Positions 1-8,166 are shown, numbered from the stretch's first letter. The stretch is 64,000 nt of DNA from Sphingobium yanoikuyae (GCF_013001025.1 NZ_CP053021.1:4657001-4721000); one strand, 5' to 3'. The notes: generated by a model from the sequence alone, not told the origin. Made by a program: numbers and translations.

Positions 1-1
1 T

Positions 2-25
2 GCCTATGTGCGAGGTGTGGCATGA
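2..25 (+). CDS. possible 3' end of an upstream gene (partial)
   Basis: The first 25 bases can be read as the last seven codons of a gene entering from the left (A-Y-V-R-G-V-A, then TGA at 23-25). Its stop would overlap the ATG of the next gene at 22 in the ATGA arrangement seen repeatedly in this window. Nothing can be said about function. LuxC-type reductases often sit next to a LuxE-like acyl-protein synthetase, but that is only a guess about what lies outside. Confidence 0.3.
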   Translation, partial: AYVRGVA

Positions 26-1440
26 GCGTGCTTGAACAGACAGCGCCGGTCGAAACGGCGGCCGAACCGATCCGCGTCGATCATTTCGTGCGTGGCAGAC
101 TGGTCGAGGGCGGGGCGGTGCGCCATCGCTCGCGCGACCTGGGCGTCGATTTCGCGACGCCGCAGATCGACCTCAATGCGCTGGTCGCGCCGCGATCCGA
201 ACTGCCGCCGCTGCTCGACGTGCCGGTCAGCGAGATCATCGATTTCCTGGTCGAGGCCGGACAGCGGATGGATTTCGAGACCAATCCCTATCTGCAGGCG
301 GCGCTGGAACATACGGTCAAGGTCAATCCGCTGCCGCGCCGGGTGGTGGAAAATCTGTTCCGCCGGGCCAAGCATTTCCTGACGCCCGAGGGGCTGCGTT
401 GCAGCATCGAATCGAGCTTCCTTGATCCCGCCGCGCTCGACCGCTGGGTGGAGCGCACCGACATGCACGGCAATCGCGGCGCGCTGCGCGCCTTCCCGCC
501 GCGCATGGTGCATATGCTGGCGGGCAATTCGCCCACCGGCTGCATCTCCTCGATCGCGCAGGGCGCGCTGGTAAAGGCGGTCAACGTCTTCAAGATGCCG
601 TCGAGCGACCCCTTCACCTGTGTCGCGATGCTGCGCACCATGGCCGATGTCGATCCCGATCATCCGGTGGTCCGGTCGATGTCGGCGGTCTATTGGCGCG
701 GCGGCGACGAGCGGATCGAAGGGACGCTCTATCGCCCGCAATATTTCGACAAGATCGTCGCCTGGGGCGGCGGCGACGCAATCAAGAATGTCATCAAATA
801 TCTGGGGCCGGGCATCCAGATGGTGTCGTTCGATCCCAAGACGTCGATTTCGATGATCGGGCCGGAAGGGTTCGATCCCGCCATCATCGACGATGTCGCC
901 GATGCTGCCGCGACCGACGTCGCGACGATGAATCAGGAAGCCTGTCTCGCCAGCCGCTTCATCTTCGTCGAGGGCGATCGCGCTGGCGTCGAATCCTTCT
1001 GCGCCAGGTTGCAGCAGAAGCTCGGCCTAGATCGCGAAACCGCCTCGGCGGTCGCGCATCCGCTGCCGGTCGAGGTGCGCGACGAGATCGAGATGCTGAC
1101 GCTGATGGGCGACGATACCAAAGTCTGGGGCAAGCCGGACGGCCGGGGCTTGGTCATCCTGACTGACGAGCCGGTCGATTTCCATCCGAGCAACAAGACC
1201 GCCAATGTCGTCCATGTCGCCTCGCTCGATGCGGCGGTCCGCTATGTGAATGTCGCGACCCAGACGATCGGCATCTATCCGCCCGAACGCAAACACGCCC
1301 TGCGCGACCGCTTGGCCAGCGCCGGGGCGCAGCGCGTGGTGCGGCTGGGCGGCGCGGCCAAGCATGTGATGGGCGGCGCCCATGACGGCATGTTGCCGCT
1401 CCAGCGCTTCGTCCACTGGATGAGTGACGAGGACGCCTGA
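22..1440 (+). CDS. LuxC-family acyl-CoA (acyl-protein) reductase
   Basis: This 472-residue protein is an aldehyde-dehydrogenase-fold acyl-CoA reductase of the LuxC family, which reduces an acyl thioester to an aldehyde with NADPH. Visible support is the segment HMLAGNSPTG near residues 164-173 (nucleotide-binding region), a long Rossmann-like stretch, and NQEACLASR with the presumed catalytic Cys308. Length fits LuxC (about 480). No luciferase genes (luxAB) or LuxE/LuxD partner are present here, so a catabolic or biosynthetic aldehyde-forming role is more likely than bioluminescence. It begins a run of same-strand genes. The family call is firm; the substrate is unknown. Confidence 0.82.
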   Translation: MSVLEQTAPVETAAEPIRVDHFVRGRLVEGGAVRHRSRDLGVDFATPQIDLNALVAPRSELPPLLDVPVSEIIDFLVEAGQRMDFETNPYLQAALEHTVKVNPLPRRVVENLFRRAKHFLTPEGLRCSIESSFLDPAALDRWVERTDMHGNRGALRAFPPRMVHMLAGNSPTGCISSIAQGALVKAVNVFKMPSSDPFTCVAMLRTMADVDPDHPVVRSMSAVYWRGGDERIEGTLYRPQYFDKIVAWGGGDAIKNVIKYLGPGIQMVSFDPKTSISMIGPEGFDPAIIDDVADAAATDVATMNQEACLASRFIFVEGDRAGVESFCARLQQKLGLDRETASAVAHPLPVEVRDEIEMLTLMGDDTKVWGKPDGRGLVILTDEPVDFHPSNKTANVVHVASLDAAVRYVNVATQTIGIYPPERKHALRDRLASAGAQRVVRLGGAAKHVMGGAHDGMLPLQRFVHWMSDEDA

Positions 1441-1601
1441 TCCTCTCTGGCCGGGCGGGGAAGGGCCATCGCGCAAGCGATCCTTTCCCGCCTGCATTGC
1501 CTCGCCGGGCGAACCGGTTTCAAATCCTGCCCGGACAAGACGGCTCCAGCCGCATGATCGTCGCGCGCCACGACCGCGCCGCAACAGGTGAGGACAAGCG
1601 C

Positions 1602-2951
1602 ATGGCAGACAGCGACCCGCATTTTGACACGGCTTCCGCCGTCACGCCGCCCGAAGCGCTGCCCTCCATGGCCTATCGCGCCTATTTCCTGCTGCTGATG
1701 GTGCTGGTGTCGGCTTCGGTCCAGGGCGAACGCTATCTGATGGTGGTGATGGTGGAGCCGATCCGCCACGAACTGGGCCTGTCCGACGCCGCGATCGGCA
1801 TGGCCAAGGACATGATCATCGCGATCGTCTATATCCTCGCCATCATCCCGCTGGCGCGGCTGGCCGATGGCTGGTCGAAGCGCAAGATCGTCGCCATCGC
1901 CGCCACGGTGTGGAGCGCCGCCGTCATCGTCTGCGGCCTGGCGAAGAGCTTCTGGATATTGCTGATCGGTCGGGCCGGCATCGGCCTTGGCGAAGGCGGC
2001 TTCACCCCGCCGTCCCAGGCCTGGATCGCCGATCTTTTCCCGATCCGCCAGCGCGCGACCGCGCTGTCCATCTTCTTGCTGGGCGCCTCGCTCGGCACCT
2101 TCCTCGGCCCGGCCGTCGGTGGCTGGGCGGTGCAGGCCTATGGCTGGCGGGAGACGCTGATCTTCGCCTCCATCCCCGGCTTCATCCTGGCGCCGATCGT
2201 CTGGTTCACCCTGCGCGACAGCCGATCCGGTCTGGCCGACGGTGCCTCGGCCGAACAGGCGCGGCCCGTGCCCTTCCTGCAGACCGCGCGCGAATTGCTG
2301 GCGATCCGCACCCTGCCGCCGCTGATTGCCGCCGCCTCGCTCAATGCGCTGCTGACCATGGGCTTCATCAGCTGGGCGCCGGCCTTCATGGAACGGACCC
2401 ATGGCATGCCGGCCAGCCAGGCCGGGTTGCAGATGGGCGGCGCGCTCTTCTTCGGCTCGGCGATCGGTCATACGCTGGGCGGACCCCTGGCCGACTATCT
2501 CGGCCGCCGCGACATGCGCTGGTATGTCTGGATATTGATGCTGTCGGGTGCCTGCGCCACCGCCATCGGCTGGATGATCCTGACCGGGCCGGGCGATCGC
2601 GTCTTCCCGCTCTATGGCCTCAACATGCTGCTGGGCGGCCTCTCCGCCGCGCCGCTGATGGCGGTGGTGGCGGGGCTGGTGCCGTCGCGCTCGCGCGCCA
2701 CCGCGATCGCCGTGTTGATGGTGTCTATCCAGGTCGTGGGCCTGGGCGGCGGACCGGTGCTGGTCGGTGCGCTCAGCGATGCCCTGCGCCCGGTCTATGG
2801 CGAGGATTCGCTCGGCATGGCGATGCGCTGGGCGCTGCTGGTCGGCATCCCCAGCACCGTCCTCGCCTGGTTCGCCAGCCGCAGCTGCCGCAAGGATTTC
2901 GCCGCGGCCGGCGGCTGGGACCGCAGCGTTATGCCCGCCGCCATCCACTGA
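1602..2951 (+). CDS. MFS transporter (spinster/organic-acid type)
   Basis: This is a 449-residue inner-membrane transporter of the major facilitator superfamily with about 12 hydrophobic segments. The loop between helices 2 and 3 carries the MFS signature in the form LARLADGWSKRK (about residues 85-96), and IGRAGIGLGEGGFTPP is the helix-4/5 motif typical of the spinster-like/anion-symporter branch. The start at 1602 is preferred because it follows an AGGACAAG Shine-Dalgarno-like sequence; the frame is open further upstream. It follows the LuxC gene after 161 bases and is 17 bases from the DUF1330 gene, so it probably imports the substrate of this catabolic cluster. The substrate cannot be read from sequence. 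Confidence 0.85.
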   Translation: MADSDPHFDTASAVTPPEALPSMAYRAYFLLLMVLVSASVQGERYLMVVMVEPIRHELGLSDAAIGMAKDMIIAIVYILAIIPLARLADGWSKRKIVAIAATVWSAAVIVCGLAKSFWILLIGRAGIGLGEGGFTPPSQAWIADLFPIRQRATALSIFLLGASLGTFLGPAVGGWAVQAYGWRETLIFASIPGFILAPIVWFTLRDSRSGLADGASAEQARPVPFLQTARELLAIRTLPPLIAAASLNALLTMGFISWAPAFMERTHGMPASQAGLQMGGALFFGSAIGHTLGGPLADYLGRRDMRWYVWILMLSGACATAIGWMILTGPGDRVFPLYGLNMLLGGLSAAPLMAVVAGLVPSRSRATAIAVLMVSIQVVGLGGGPVLVGALSDALRPVYGEDSLGMAMRWALLVGIPSTVLAWFASRSCRKDFAAAGGWDRSVMPAAIH

Positions 2952-2968
2952 CGCGAGGAACGCTGCCG

Positions 2969-3271
2969 ATGCCCGCTTATATGATCGTCACCCGCGAAGG
3001 CCCGATCGCCGATCAGGAAGCGATGGATACCTATAGCGCGATGAACCGCGCCAATGCCGCGACCTTCGTCGCCCATTACGGCATCCGTCCGCTCGCCGTT
3101 TATGGCGCGCAGCAATTGCTGGAAGGCGAGGGTGCGGACGGCGCGATCATCCTGGAATTTCCCGACGCCGCCAAGGCCCGCGCCTGGTATGACAGCCCTG
3201 AATATCAGGCGGCCTTGCCCTATCGGATGAAGGCAGCGCCCTATCGCGTGCTGCTGGTCGAGGGACTGTGA
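2969..3271 (+). CDS. DUF1330 family protein
   Basis: This 100-residue protein of the ferredoxin-like (dimeric alpha-beta barrel) DUF1330 family starts MPAYMIVTREGPI and contains the family-like segments GADGAIILEFPD and ARAWYDSPEYQAALPYR. Members are small cytoplasmic proteins of poorly defined function, often found beside aromatic or terpenoid catabolic genes. It lies 17 bases after the MFS gene and 19 bases before the next gene, so it is probably co-transcribed. A ligand-binding or ring-cleavage accessory role is conceivable, but nothing in the sequence decides it. Confidence 0.8.
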   Translation: MPAYMIVTREGPIADQEAMDTYSAMNRANAATFVAHYGIRPLAVYGAQQLLEGEGADGAIILEFPDAAKARAWYDSPEYQAALPYRMKAAPYRVLLVEGL

Positions 3272-3290
3272 ACCCAACCAAGGACGCATC

Positions 3291-3944
3291 ATGACCGACA
3301 TCACCCCCCGTATTTCCCATCTGCCGCGCGACCAGTGGACCGACGACGCGCGCGAGGTTTTCGCCTTCTGGGGCGAACCCAATGCCTGGGAGGAGGGGTC
3401 CAAGACCAATGTCATGATGGTGATGGCCAACCATCCGCCGCTGGGGAAGGTCTATAATATCTGGGGCAAGCATCTGCTGATGGCGAACAGCCTGTCGACG
3501 CGCGCGCTCGAACTGCTGATCCTGCGCGTCGCCTGGCGGGTGAACTCGGCCTATGAGTGGCACAACCATGTCGGCTATGCGCTCAACGCCGGCATCACGC
3601 TGGAGGAAATCGGCGCGATCCGCGATTTCCCCGAAGGCGGCGACTGGGCAGAGGAAGATGCGCTGGTGCTGCGCTCGGTCGACGAACTGATCGAGGATGG
3701 CAAGATCAGCGACGCTACCTGGGACGGGCTGGGCGCCCATTATGACACGCGGCAGAAAATGGATCTGGTCTTTTCGATCGGCCATTATGTCATGACCAGC
3801 TGGGCGCTTTCCTCCTTCGGCGTCGGCATCGAGGGCGGGGCCGACCCGATCGGCTTCGACCTCAAGACCGGATCGGGCAGGACGCCGGGCAAGACCTTCA
3901 AGCCGGGCGAAAGTGACAATTGGACCGACACGCGCGGCTATTGA
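3291..3944 (+). CDS. carboxymuconolactone decarboxylase-family protein without CxxC
   Basis: This 217-residue all-helical protein belongs to the CMD/AhpD superfamily, recognisable by the core LSTRALELLILRVAWRVNSAYEWHNH (about residues 65-90). Peroxidase members of this fold have a CxxC pair after the conserved Glu. Here the equivalent stretch is EWHNHVGYAL, so thiol peroxidase chemistry is unlikely. Similar Cys-less members accompany aromatic-acid and steroid-like catabolic clusters and may be lyases or hydrolases. It is the last gene of the first transcription unit and is followed by a small GC hairpin with four T residues. Substrate unknown. Confidence 0.8.
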   Translation: MTDITPRISHLPRDQWTDDAREVFAFWGEPNAWEEGSKTNVMMVMANHPPLGKVYNIWGKHLLMANSLSTRALELLILRVAWRVNSAYEWHNHVGYALNAGITLEEIGAIRDFPEGGDWAEEDALVLRSVDELIEDGKISDATWDGLGAHYDTRQKMDLVFSIGHYVMTSWALSSFGVGIEGGADPIGFDLKTGSGRTPGKTFKPGESDNWTDTRGY

Positions 3945-3974
3945 TCGCCGCCCCCTTATCGCGCCGGTGATATG

Positions 3975-3993
3975 GCGGCGGCGGGCCGCTTTT
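3975..3993 (+). terminator. weak intrinsic terminator candidate
   Basis: A short hairpin GCGGC-GGCGG-GCCGC is followed directly by TTTT at 3990-3993. It lies in the 118-base gap between the CMD-family gene and the lipoyl-domain gene. The stem is only 5 bp, so this is a weak call. If real, it separates the LuxC-to-CMD unit from the lipoyl/Gfo-Idh pair. Confidence 0.35.
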
Positions 3994-4062
3994 GCGCATT
4001 GTCCACCGCCAAAGGCGCGATAGCAGGGGAACAGATATTCGCTGTTTCAAAGGGGACACACC

Positions 4063-4293
4063 ATGGCCACCGACATCCTGCTGCCTAAGATCGGCTTTTC
4101 CATGACCGAGGCGCAGATTGCCGAATGGCTGGCCGAAGACGGCGCGACCGTTACCGAGGGCCAGCCGCTCTATCTGCTGGAAGCCGACAAATCGGCGAAC
4201 GAGGTCGAGGCCCCGGCCAGCGGCACGCTGCGCATCATCGCCCAGCCGGGCGAAACCTATGAGGTCGGCACCGTTCTGGGCACGATCGAATAA
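4063..4293 (+). CDS. stand-alone lipoyl-domain protein
   Basis: This complete 76-residue protein is a single lipoyl/biotinyl domain and nothing else. The hairpin EADKSANEVEAPASG places Lys43 as the attachment site. The DK(S/A) context is that of lipoyl domains of 2-oxoacid dehydrogenase E2 proteins, not the MKM of biotin carriers. There is no peripheral-subunit-binding or acyltransferase domain. In the cell it would be a free swinging-arm carrier, possibly served by the E1 alpha/beta pair encoded 5.8 kb downstream; that link is inference. It has its own ATG after AAAGGGG, and its stop is one base from the next ATG, indicating translational coupling. Confidence 0.85.
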   Translation: MATDILLPKIGFSMTEAQIAEWLAEDGATVTEGQPLYLLEADKSANEVEAPASGTLRIIAQPGETYEVGTVLGTIE

Positions 4294-4294
4294 G

Positions 4295-5398
4295 ATGGTG
4301 CTGCGCGTCGGCATCGTCAGCGCCGCCTGGGGCGCCTTCGCGCATCTGCCTGCCTGGCGCGCCATTCCCGGCGTTGAGGTAACGGCGATATGCACCTCGC
4401 GCGAGGAGACGGCTCGCGCCGCGCAGCAGCGGCTCGGCCTGCTGCGCGCCTTCTGGAATGCGGAGGAGATGTGCGCGGATCCCGACATCGACATTGTCGA
4501 TCTCGGCACCCGGCCCAGCGTTCGCTTGCCGATGGTGCTGGCCGCGCTCGCCCATGGCAAGCACATCTATAATGCCAGCCCCCACGCCCCCGACTGGGCC
4601 GGAGCCAAGGCGATCGATACGGCCTGGCAAGGCAGCACCAGCATCGGCGTGGTCGACGCCTTCTCGCAATATCTGCCCGCCCTGCGCCAGATGAAGGCGA
4701 TGCTGGACGACGGCCATATCGGCGCGCCGCTCGGCGGCACCTGCCATTTCAACATCTCGCTGTTCAACCAGCCCAACAAGCTGTTCCCCTATAACTGGTT
4801 CGCGCAGGCCGGGCAGGGTGTGTCGGCGGTGCGCAACAATGGCAGCCACGCGCTCTATCTGCTGCTCCACCTGCTCGGTCCGATCGCCGAACTGGTCGCC
4901 GACGACAGTCAGATACTCAAGCGCTGGACCTTCCCGGACGGCGACACCATCACGCCCGAAACCACCGATCTCGCCAATGTCATCCTGCGCTTCGAAAGCG
5001 GGCTGGTGCTGCAGATGCAGATCAGCTGGAGCATGGCCCTGCATGACGGTTTCCTGCTCGACCTGTTCGGCGACAAGGGCCGGATGGTCTCCACTTCGCC
5101 CACTTTCCCGACAGCACGCGACTGCACGCTGCGCGCCGGGCAACTGGGCGGCACGCTGGAGGATGTGGCGCTGCCTGATGCGTTCAAGACGACGCCCGGC
5201 ATCGCCCTCGACTGGCAGAGCGAGCCCCAGCCCAGCTACCCGATGGCGCTGTCGATGCAGGCCATGGTGGATGCGATCCATGGTCGCGGCGCGGCCGCCC
5301 CGGACTTCGCCCGCGCGCTGGAGGTCGAACGCATCCAGGAAGCGATCCGCATCTCGAGTGCCGAACGCCGCTGGGTGCGCGTGGCGGATATTATCTGA
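4295..5398 (+). CDS. Gfo/Idh/MocA-like protein lacking the EKP motif
   Basis: This 367-residue protein has the Gfo/Idh/MocA layout: an N-terminal Rossmann domain (VGIVSAAWGAFAHLPAW, residues 5-21) and a C-terminal alpha/beta domain. Two hallmarks are altered. The dinucleotide glycine motif GxGxxG is replaced by SAAWGAF, and the conserved EKP that supplies the catalytic Lys is replaced by GKHIYNASPHAPD (about 88-100). It may therefore not be an ordinary NAD(P) sugar dehydrogenase. It is translationally coupled to the lipoyl-domain gene, starting one base after that stop. Similar proteins appear in uncharacterised catabolic clusters, but the reaction is unknown. Confidence 0.75.
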   Translation: MVLRVGIVSAAWGAFAHLPAWRAIPGVEVTAICTSREETARAAQQRLGLLRAFWNAEEMCADPDIDIVDLGTRPSVRLPMVLAALAHGKHIYNASPHAPDWAGAKAIDTAWQGSTSIGVVDAFSQYLPALRQMKAMLDDGHIGAPLGGTCHFNISLFNQPNKLFPYNWFAQAGQGVSAVRNNGSHALYLLLHLLGPIAELVADDSQILKRWTFPDGDTITPETTDLANVILRFESGLVLQMQISWSMALHDGFLLDLFGDKGRMVSTSPTFPTARDCTLRAGQLGGTLEDVALPDAFKTTPGIALDWQSEPQPSYPMALSMQAMVDAIHGRGAAAPDFARALEVERIQEAIRISSAERRWVRVADII

Positions 5399-5433
5399 CC
5401 TTCGTTAGCAGGCGATGAGAGACAGACAACACA

Positions 5434-5533
5434 TCCTCCCCTGCAAGGTTCGGCAGAGGCGCGTGACACTGCCGAAGGGGACCGGCGAAGCCGGTGGAGG
5501 GGGGTCTCGCTATCGAGATATGGCCCCCCTCCC
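5434..5533. repeat. intergenic G/C-rich inverted-repeat element
   Basis: The gap between two convergent genes contains a mosaic of short inverted repeats. GGAGGGGGG at 5496-5504 pairs perfectly with CCCCCCTCC at 5524-5532, with inner CTCG/CGAG arms, and the segment begins with CCTCCCCTGCAAGG. This resembles the repetitive extragenic elements scattered through sphingomonad genomes; that resemblance is from memory, and copy number cannot be checked here. It probably also acts as a two-way transcription terminator. Confidence 0.5.
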
Positions 5534-5539
5534 ATCGCC

Positions 5540-6340
5540 CTATCGCCCTGTAAACTTCGGCGTCCGCTTCTCCTTGAGCGCGGCGATCCCCTCGCGGTGA
5601 TCGGCGGTACGGACGCTGAGCGATTCATAGGCGATGCCGGCTTCCATCACCGCGCCGGCGATCCGCTTCAATTCCATGTTGGTCAATATCTTGGTCCAGC
5701 GGATCGCATTGGGTGCCCCGGCCAGCAGCTTGGCGCAGAAGGCATCGACCGCTTCGTCCAGTTGATCGGCCGGCAGGCAATGGTTGATCAGGCCGATCTC
5801 CGCCGCCCTAGCCGCACTCAGCAATTCGCCGGTCAGCAGATATTCCTTCGCCTTGGCAAGGCCGATCCGCTGTGCCCAGATGACCGCGCCGCCATCGCCG
5901 GCGACCAGGCCGATGCCGACATGCGGGTCGCCGATCTTCGCCCCCTCGGCGGTAAAGATGATGTCGCACAGCAAGGCGATCGACGCGCCCAGCCCGACCG
6001 CATGGCCGTTCATCCGGCACACCACCGGCTTTTCGATGTCGAGCAGGGCGGACACGATCCGCTTCGCCTGCCGCGCTTCATGATCGAACAGATGCGGGTT
6101 GGCGGCATTATGCTCCATATGGGCAATGTCGCCACCGGCCGAAAAGGCACGGCCCGCCCCGGTCAGCAGCACGACGTCCGACCCATTGTCGCGCCCGGCA
6201 AAGGCCAGCGCCTCGGGCAATTCGTCATGCAGGTCGAGATTGACCGCGTTCAGTGCTTCCGGCCGGTTGAGCGTCATCACCAACAGCCGCCCCCGCCGCT
6301 CCAGCAGGATGGTGCGATAATCGGGCAGGTCATGGCTCAT
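5540..6340 (-). CDS. crotonase-superfamily (enoyl-CoA hydratase/isomerase-like) protein
   Basis: This 266-residue protein has the crotonase fold. The N-terminal oxyanion-hole segment is GRAFSAGGD (about 63-71) and the second is the NGHAVGLGAS region (111-120). The two glutamates of true enoyl-CoA hydratases are missing: the position in GASIALLCDI is Ser120 and the position in GDPHVGIG is His140. It is therefore probably an isomerase, hydrolase, lyase or dehydratase of the superfamily. It lies divergently from the flavoprotein gene at 6475 with a 134-base shared upstream region. It fits the CoA-thioester character of the surrounding cluster. Confidence 0.82.
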   Translation of the reverse strand: MSHDLPDYRTILLERRGRLLVMTLNRPEALNAVNLDLHDELPEALAFAGRDNGSDVVLLTGAGRAFSAGGDIAHMEHNAANPHLFDHEARQAKRIVSALLDIEKPVVCRMNGHAVGLGASIALLCDIIFTAEGAKIGDPHVGIGLVAGDGGAVIWAQRIGLAKAKEYLLTGELLSAARAAEIGLINHCLPADQLDEAVDAFCAKLLAGAPNAIRWTKILTNMELKRIAGAVMEAGIAYESLSVRTADHREGIAALKEKRTPKFTGR

Positions 6341-6474
6341 GCGTCTCTCCTTGGCCCTCGCTCTAGCATGGCGCCGCGTGGCGCGAACGTCGCCGTGGCG
6401 ATGAGCGTGGCTTCGCCCTCCCCATCATCGCCCCGGCACGATAGCCCGGATGAACAGAAAAGGGAGAGCGGCGC

Positions 6475-8166
6475 ATGGACGGGTTCGACGAGATATTCGA
6501 CTGGGTGGTCGTGGGCAGCGGCGCCGGTTCGATGAGTTCGGCGCTGGTCATGCGCCAGGCCGGCAAGTCGGTCGCCATCCTGGAAAAGACCGACAAGATC
6601 GGCGGTACCACCGCCAAGTCGGGCGGCGTCATGTGGATTCCCGCCAATCGCTTCATGCTGGCCGATGGCGAGGCGGACAGTGCCGAGGCGGCGATGACCT
6701 ATCTCGACGCGCTGCAGGCGCTCGATGGCCACCCGGCGCCGGGCACCTCGCGCGAGAAGCGCCTCGCCTATGTGACGCAGGCGCCGCGCGCGGTCGATTT
6801 CCTGGTGGATCAGGGGGTGGCGCTGCAACGCGGTTCGACCTTCTGGCCGGATTATTATGATGAGCAGCCCGGCGGCTGCAAGACATCACGCACCGTGGTG
6901 GCCAGGCCCTTCAACCGCAAGGAACTGGGCGAGTGGGCCGACCGGTTGCGCCAGGGCTTTGCCGAATTCAACGTCACGCTGGTCGAGGGGATGGAGGCGC
7001 AAGGCCATCGTCGCACCAACAGGGCATCGGGCAAGCTGATGGCCAAGATCGCGCTGCGCACCATTCGCGACAAGCTGCTGGGCCGCAAATATACGACGGC
7101 GGGCGCCGCGTTGCAGGGACGGATGCTGAAAGCCGTGCTGGCCGCCGGCGCTGATGTCCGCACCGATACGCCGGTAAGCGAGATCGTCGTGCAGGAGGGG
7201 ATCGCGACCGGCGTGGTCACGGTGAAGGACGGCAAGCCCTGGCGGATCGGCGCGCGACTGGGCGTGCTGGTCAATGCCGGGGGCTTTGCCCGCAACCAAA
7301 CGATGCGCGACCGCTACATGCCCGGCACCCGCGCCGAATGGTCGCAGACGCCCGAGGGCGATACCGGCGAGATGCAGCAGGAACTGGAGCGGATCGGCGG
7401 CCGGCTGGCGCAGATGGACCAGATGGTCGGCTATCAGCTGACCCCCGCGCCCGGCTGGGACAAGGGCTATGTCGCGCCCGGCGCCCAGTCGATGACCGGC
7501 AAGCCGCACGCCATATTGGTCGATCAGGGCGGCACCCGCTTCATGAATGAAGGGGGCAGCTACGAGCTCTATTGCGAGACGATGGTCCGGCGGAACGCAG
7601 TCGTGCCGGCGGTGCCGAGCTGGGCGATCCTGGACCGTCAATATGTCGAACTTTATGCCGTCGCCGGCCGCTTCATCGACAAGGCGATTCCCGAAGGCTG
7701 GGCGGAAAGCGGCTATTTGCATAGCGCCGACACGATCGAGGGGCTGGCGACCAGCATCGGCGCCGATCCCGCCACCCTGGCCGCGACGGTGGCGCGCTGG
7801 AACGGCTTCGTCGCCGCCGGCAAGGATGGGGATTTCGATCGCGGCGCGCGCGCCTACGACAATTGCGGCTTCGTCGGCGATCCATTTTCTGCGGAACGCT
7901 CCATGGGCTCGATCGAGAAGGGGCCGTTCTACGCCGTGCCGGTCGTGCCGGGCGATGTCAGCACCTATGGCGGCGTCGTCACCGATGAACGCGGGCGGGT
8001 GGTCGATGGCGCGGGCGCGCCGATCCCCGGCCTCTATGCCACCGGCGTCACCACCGCGTCGGTGATGGGCAATGTCTATGTCGCGGCGGGCGCCAGCATC
8101 GGGCCGTCGATGGTGTTCGGCTATATCGCGGCACGCCATGCGGCCGGGCTGGAAAATCAGCCCTAG
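6475..8166 (+). CDS. FAD-dependent dehydrogenase, 3-ketosteroid delta-1-dehydrogenase-like
   Basis: This 563-residue flavoprotein belongs to the fumarate reductase/KstD family. The FAD-binding beta-alpha-beta is WVVVGSGAGSMSSA (about residues 10-23), followed by LEKTDKIGGTTAKSGG; the C-terminal FAD segment is GLYATGVTTASVMGNVYVAAGASIGPSMVFGY. Family members introduce a double bond alpha-beta to a ketone in steroids or cyclohexanone-like rings. Length matches KstD proteins. The upstream AAAGGGAGAG ends about 9 bases before the ATG and is a good ribosome site. With the crotonase, ADH and E1 genes nearby it suggests degradation of a cyclic ketone or acid. The actual substrate is not determined. 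Confidence 0.82.
   Translation: MDGFDEIFDWVVVGSGAGSMSSALVMRQAGKSVAILEKTDKIGGTTAKSGGVMWIPANRFMLADGEADSAEAAMTYLDALQALDGHPAPGTSREKRLAYVTQAPRAVDFLVDQGVALQRGSTFWPDYYDEQPGGCKTSRTVVARPFNRKELGEWADRLRQGFAEFNVTLVEGMEAQGHRRTNRASGKLMAKIALRTIRDKLLGRKYTTAGAALQGRMLKAVLAAGADVRTDTPVSEIVVQEGIATGVVTVKDGKPWRIGARLGVLVNAGGFARNQTMRDRYMPGTRAEWSQTPEGDTGEMQQELERIGGRLAQMDQMVGYQLTPAPGWDKGYVAPGAQSMTGKPHAILVDQGGTRFMNEGGSYELYCETMVRRNAVVPAVPSWAILDRQYVELYAVAGRFIDKAIPEGWAESGYLHSADTIEGLATSIGADPATLAATVARWNGFVAAGKDGDFDRGARAYDNCGFVGDPFSAERSMGSIEKGPFYAVPVVPGDVSTYGGVVTDERGRVVDGAGAPIPGLYATGVTTASVMGNVYVAAGASIGPSMVFGYIAARHAAGLENQP

Noticed and set aside
22..1440. Bioluminescence (lux) operon
   Set aside because: Only a LuxC-family reductase is present; luxA, luxB, luxD and luxE are absent from the visible sequence.
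1275..2948. 557-codon open frame antisense to the first MFS gene
   Set aside because: Arg/His/Gly/Gln-rich sequence without domains; a typical high-GC shadow of the well-supported transporter frame.
4063..4293. Biotin carboxyl carrier protein
   Set aside because: The attachment motif is ADKS rather than MKM and no carboxylase genes are near, so a lipoyl domain is the better call.
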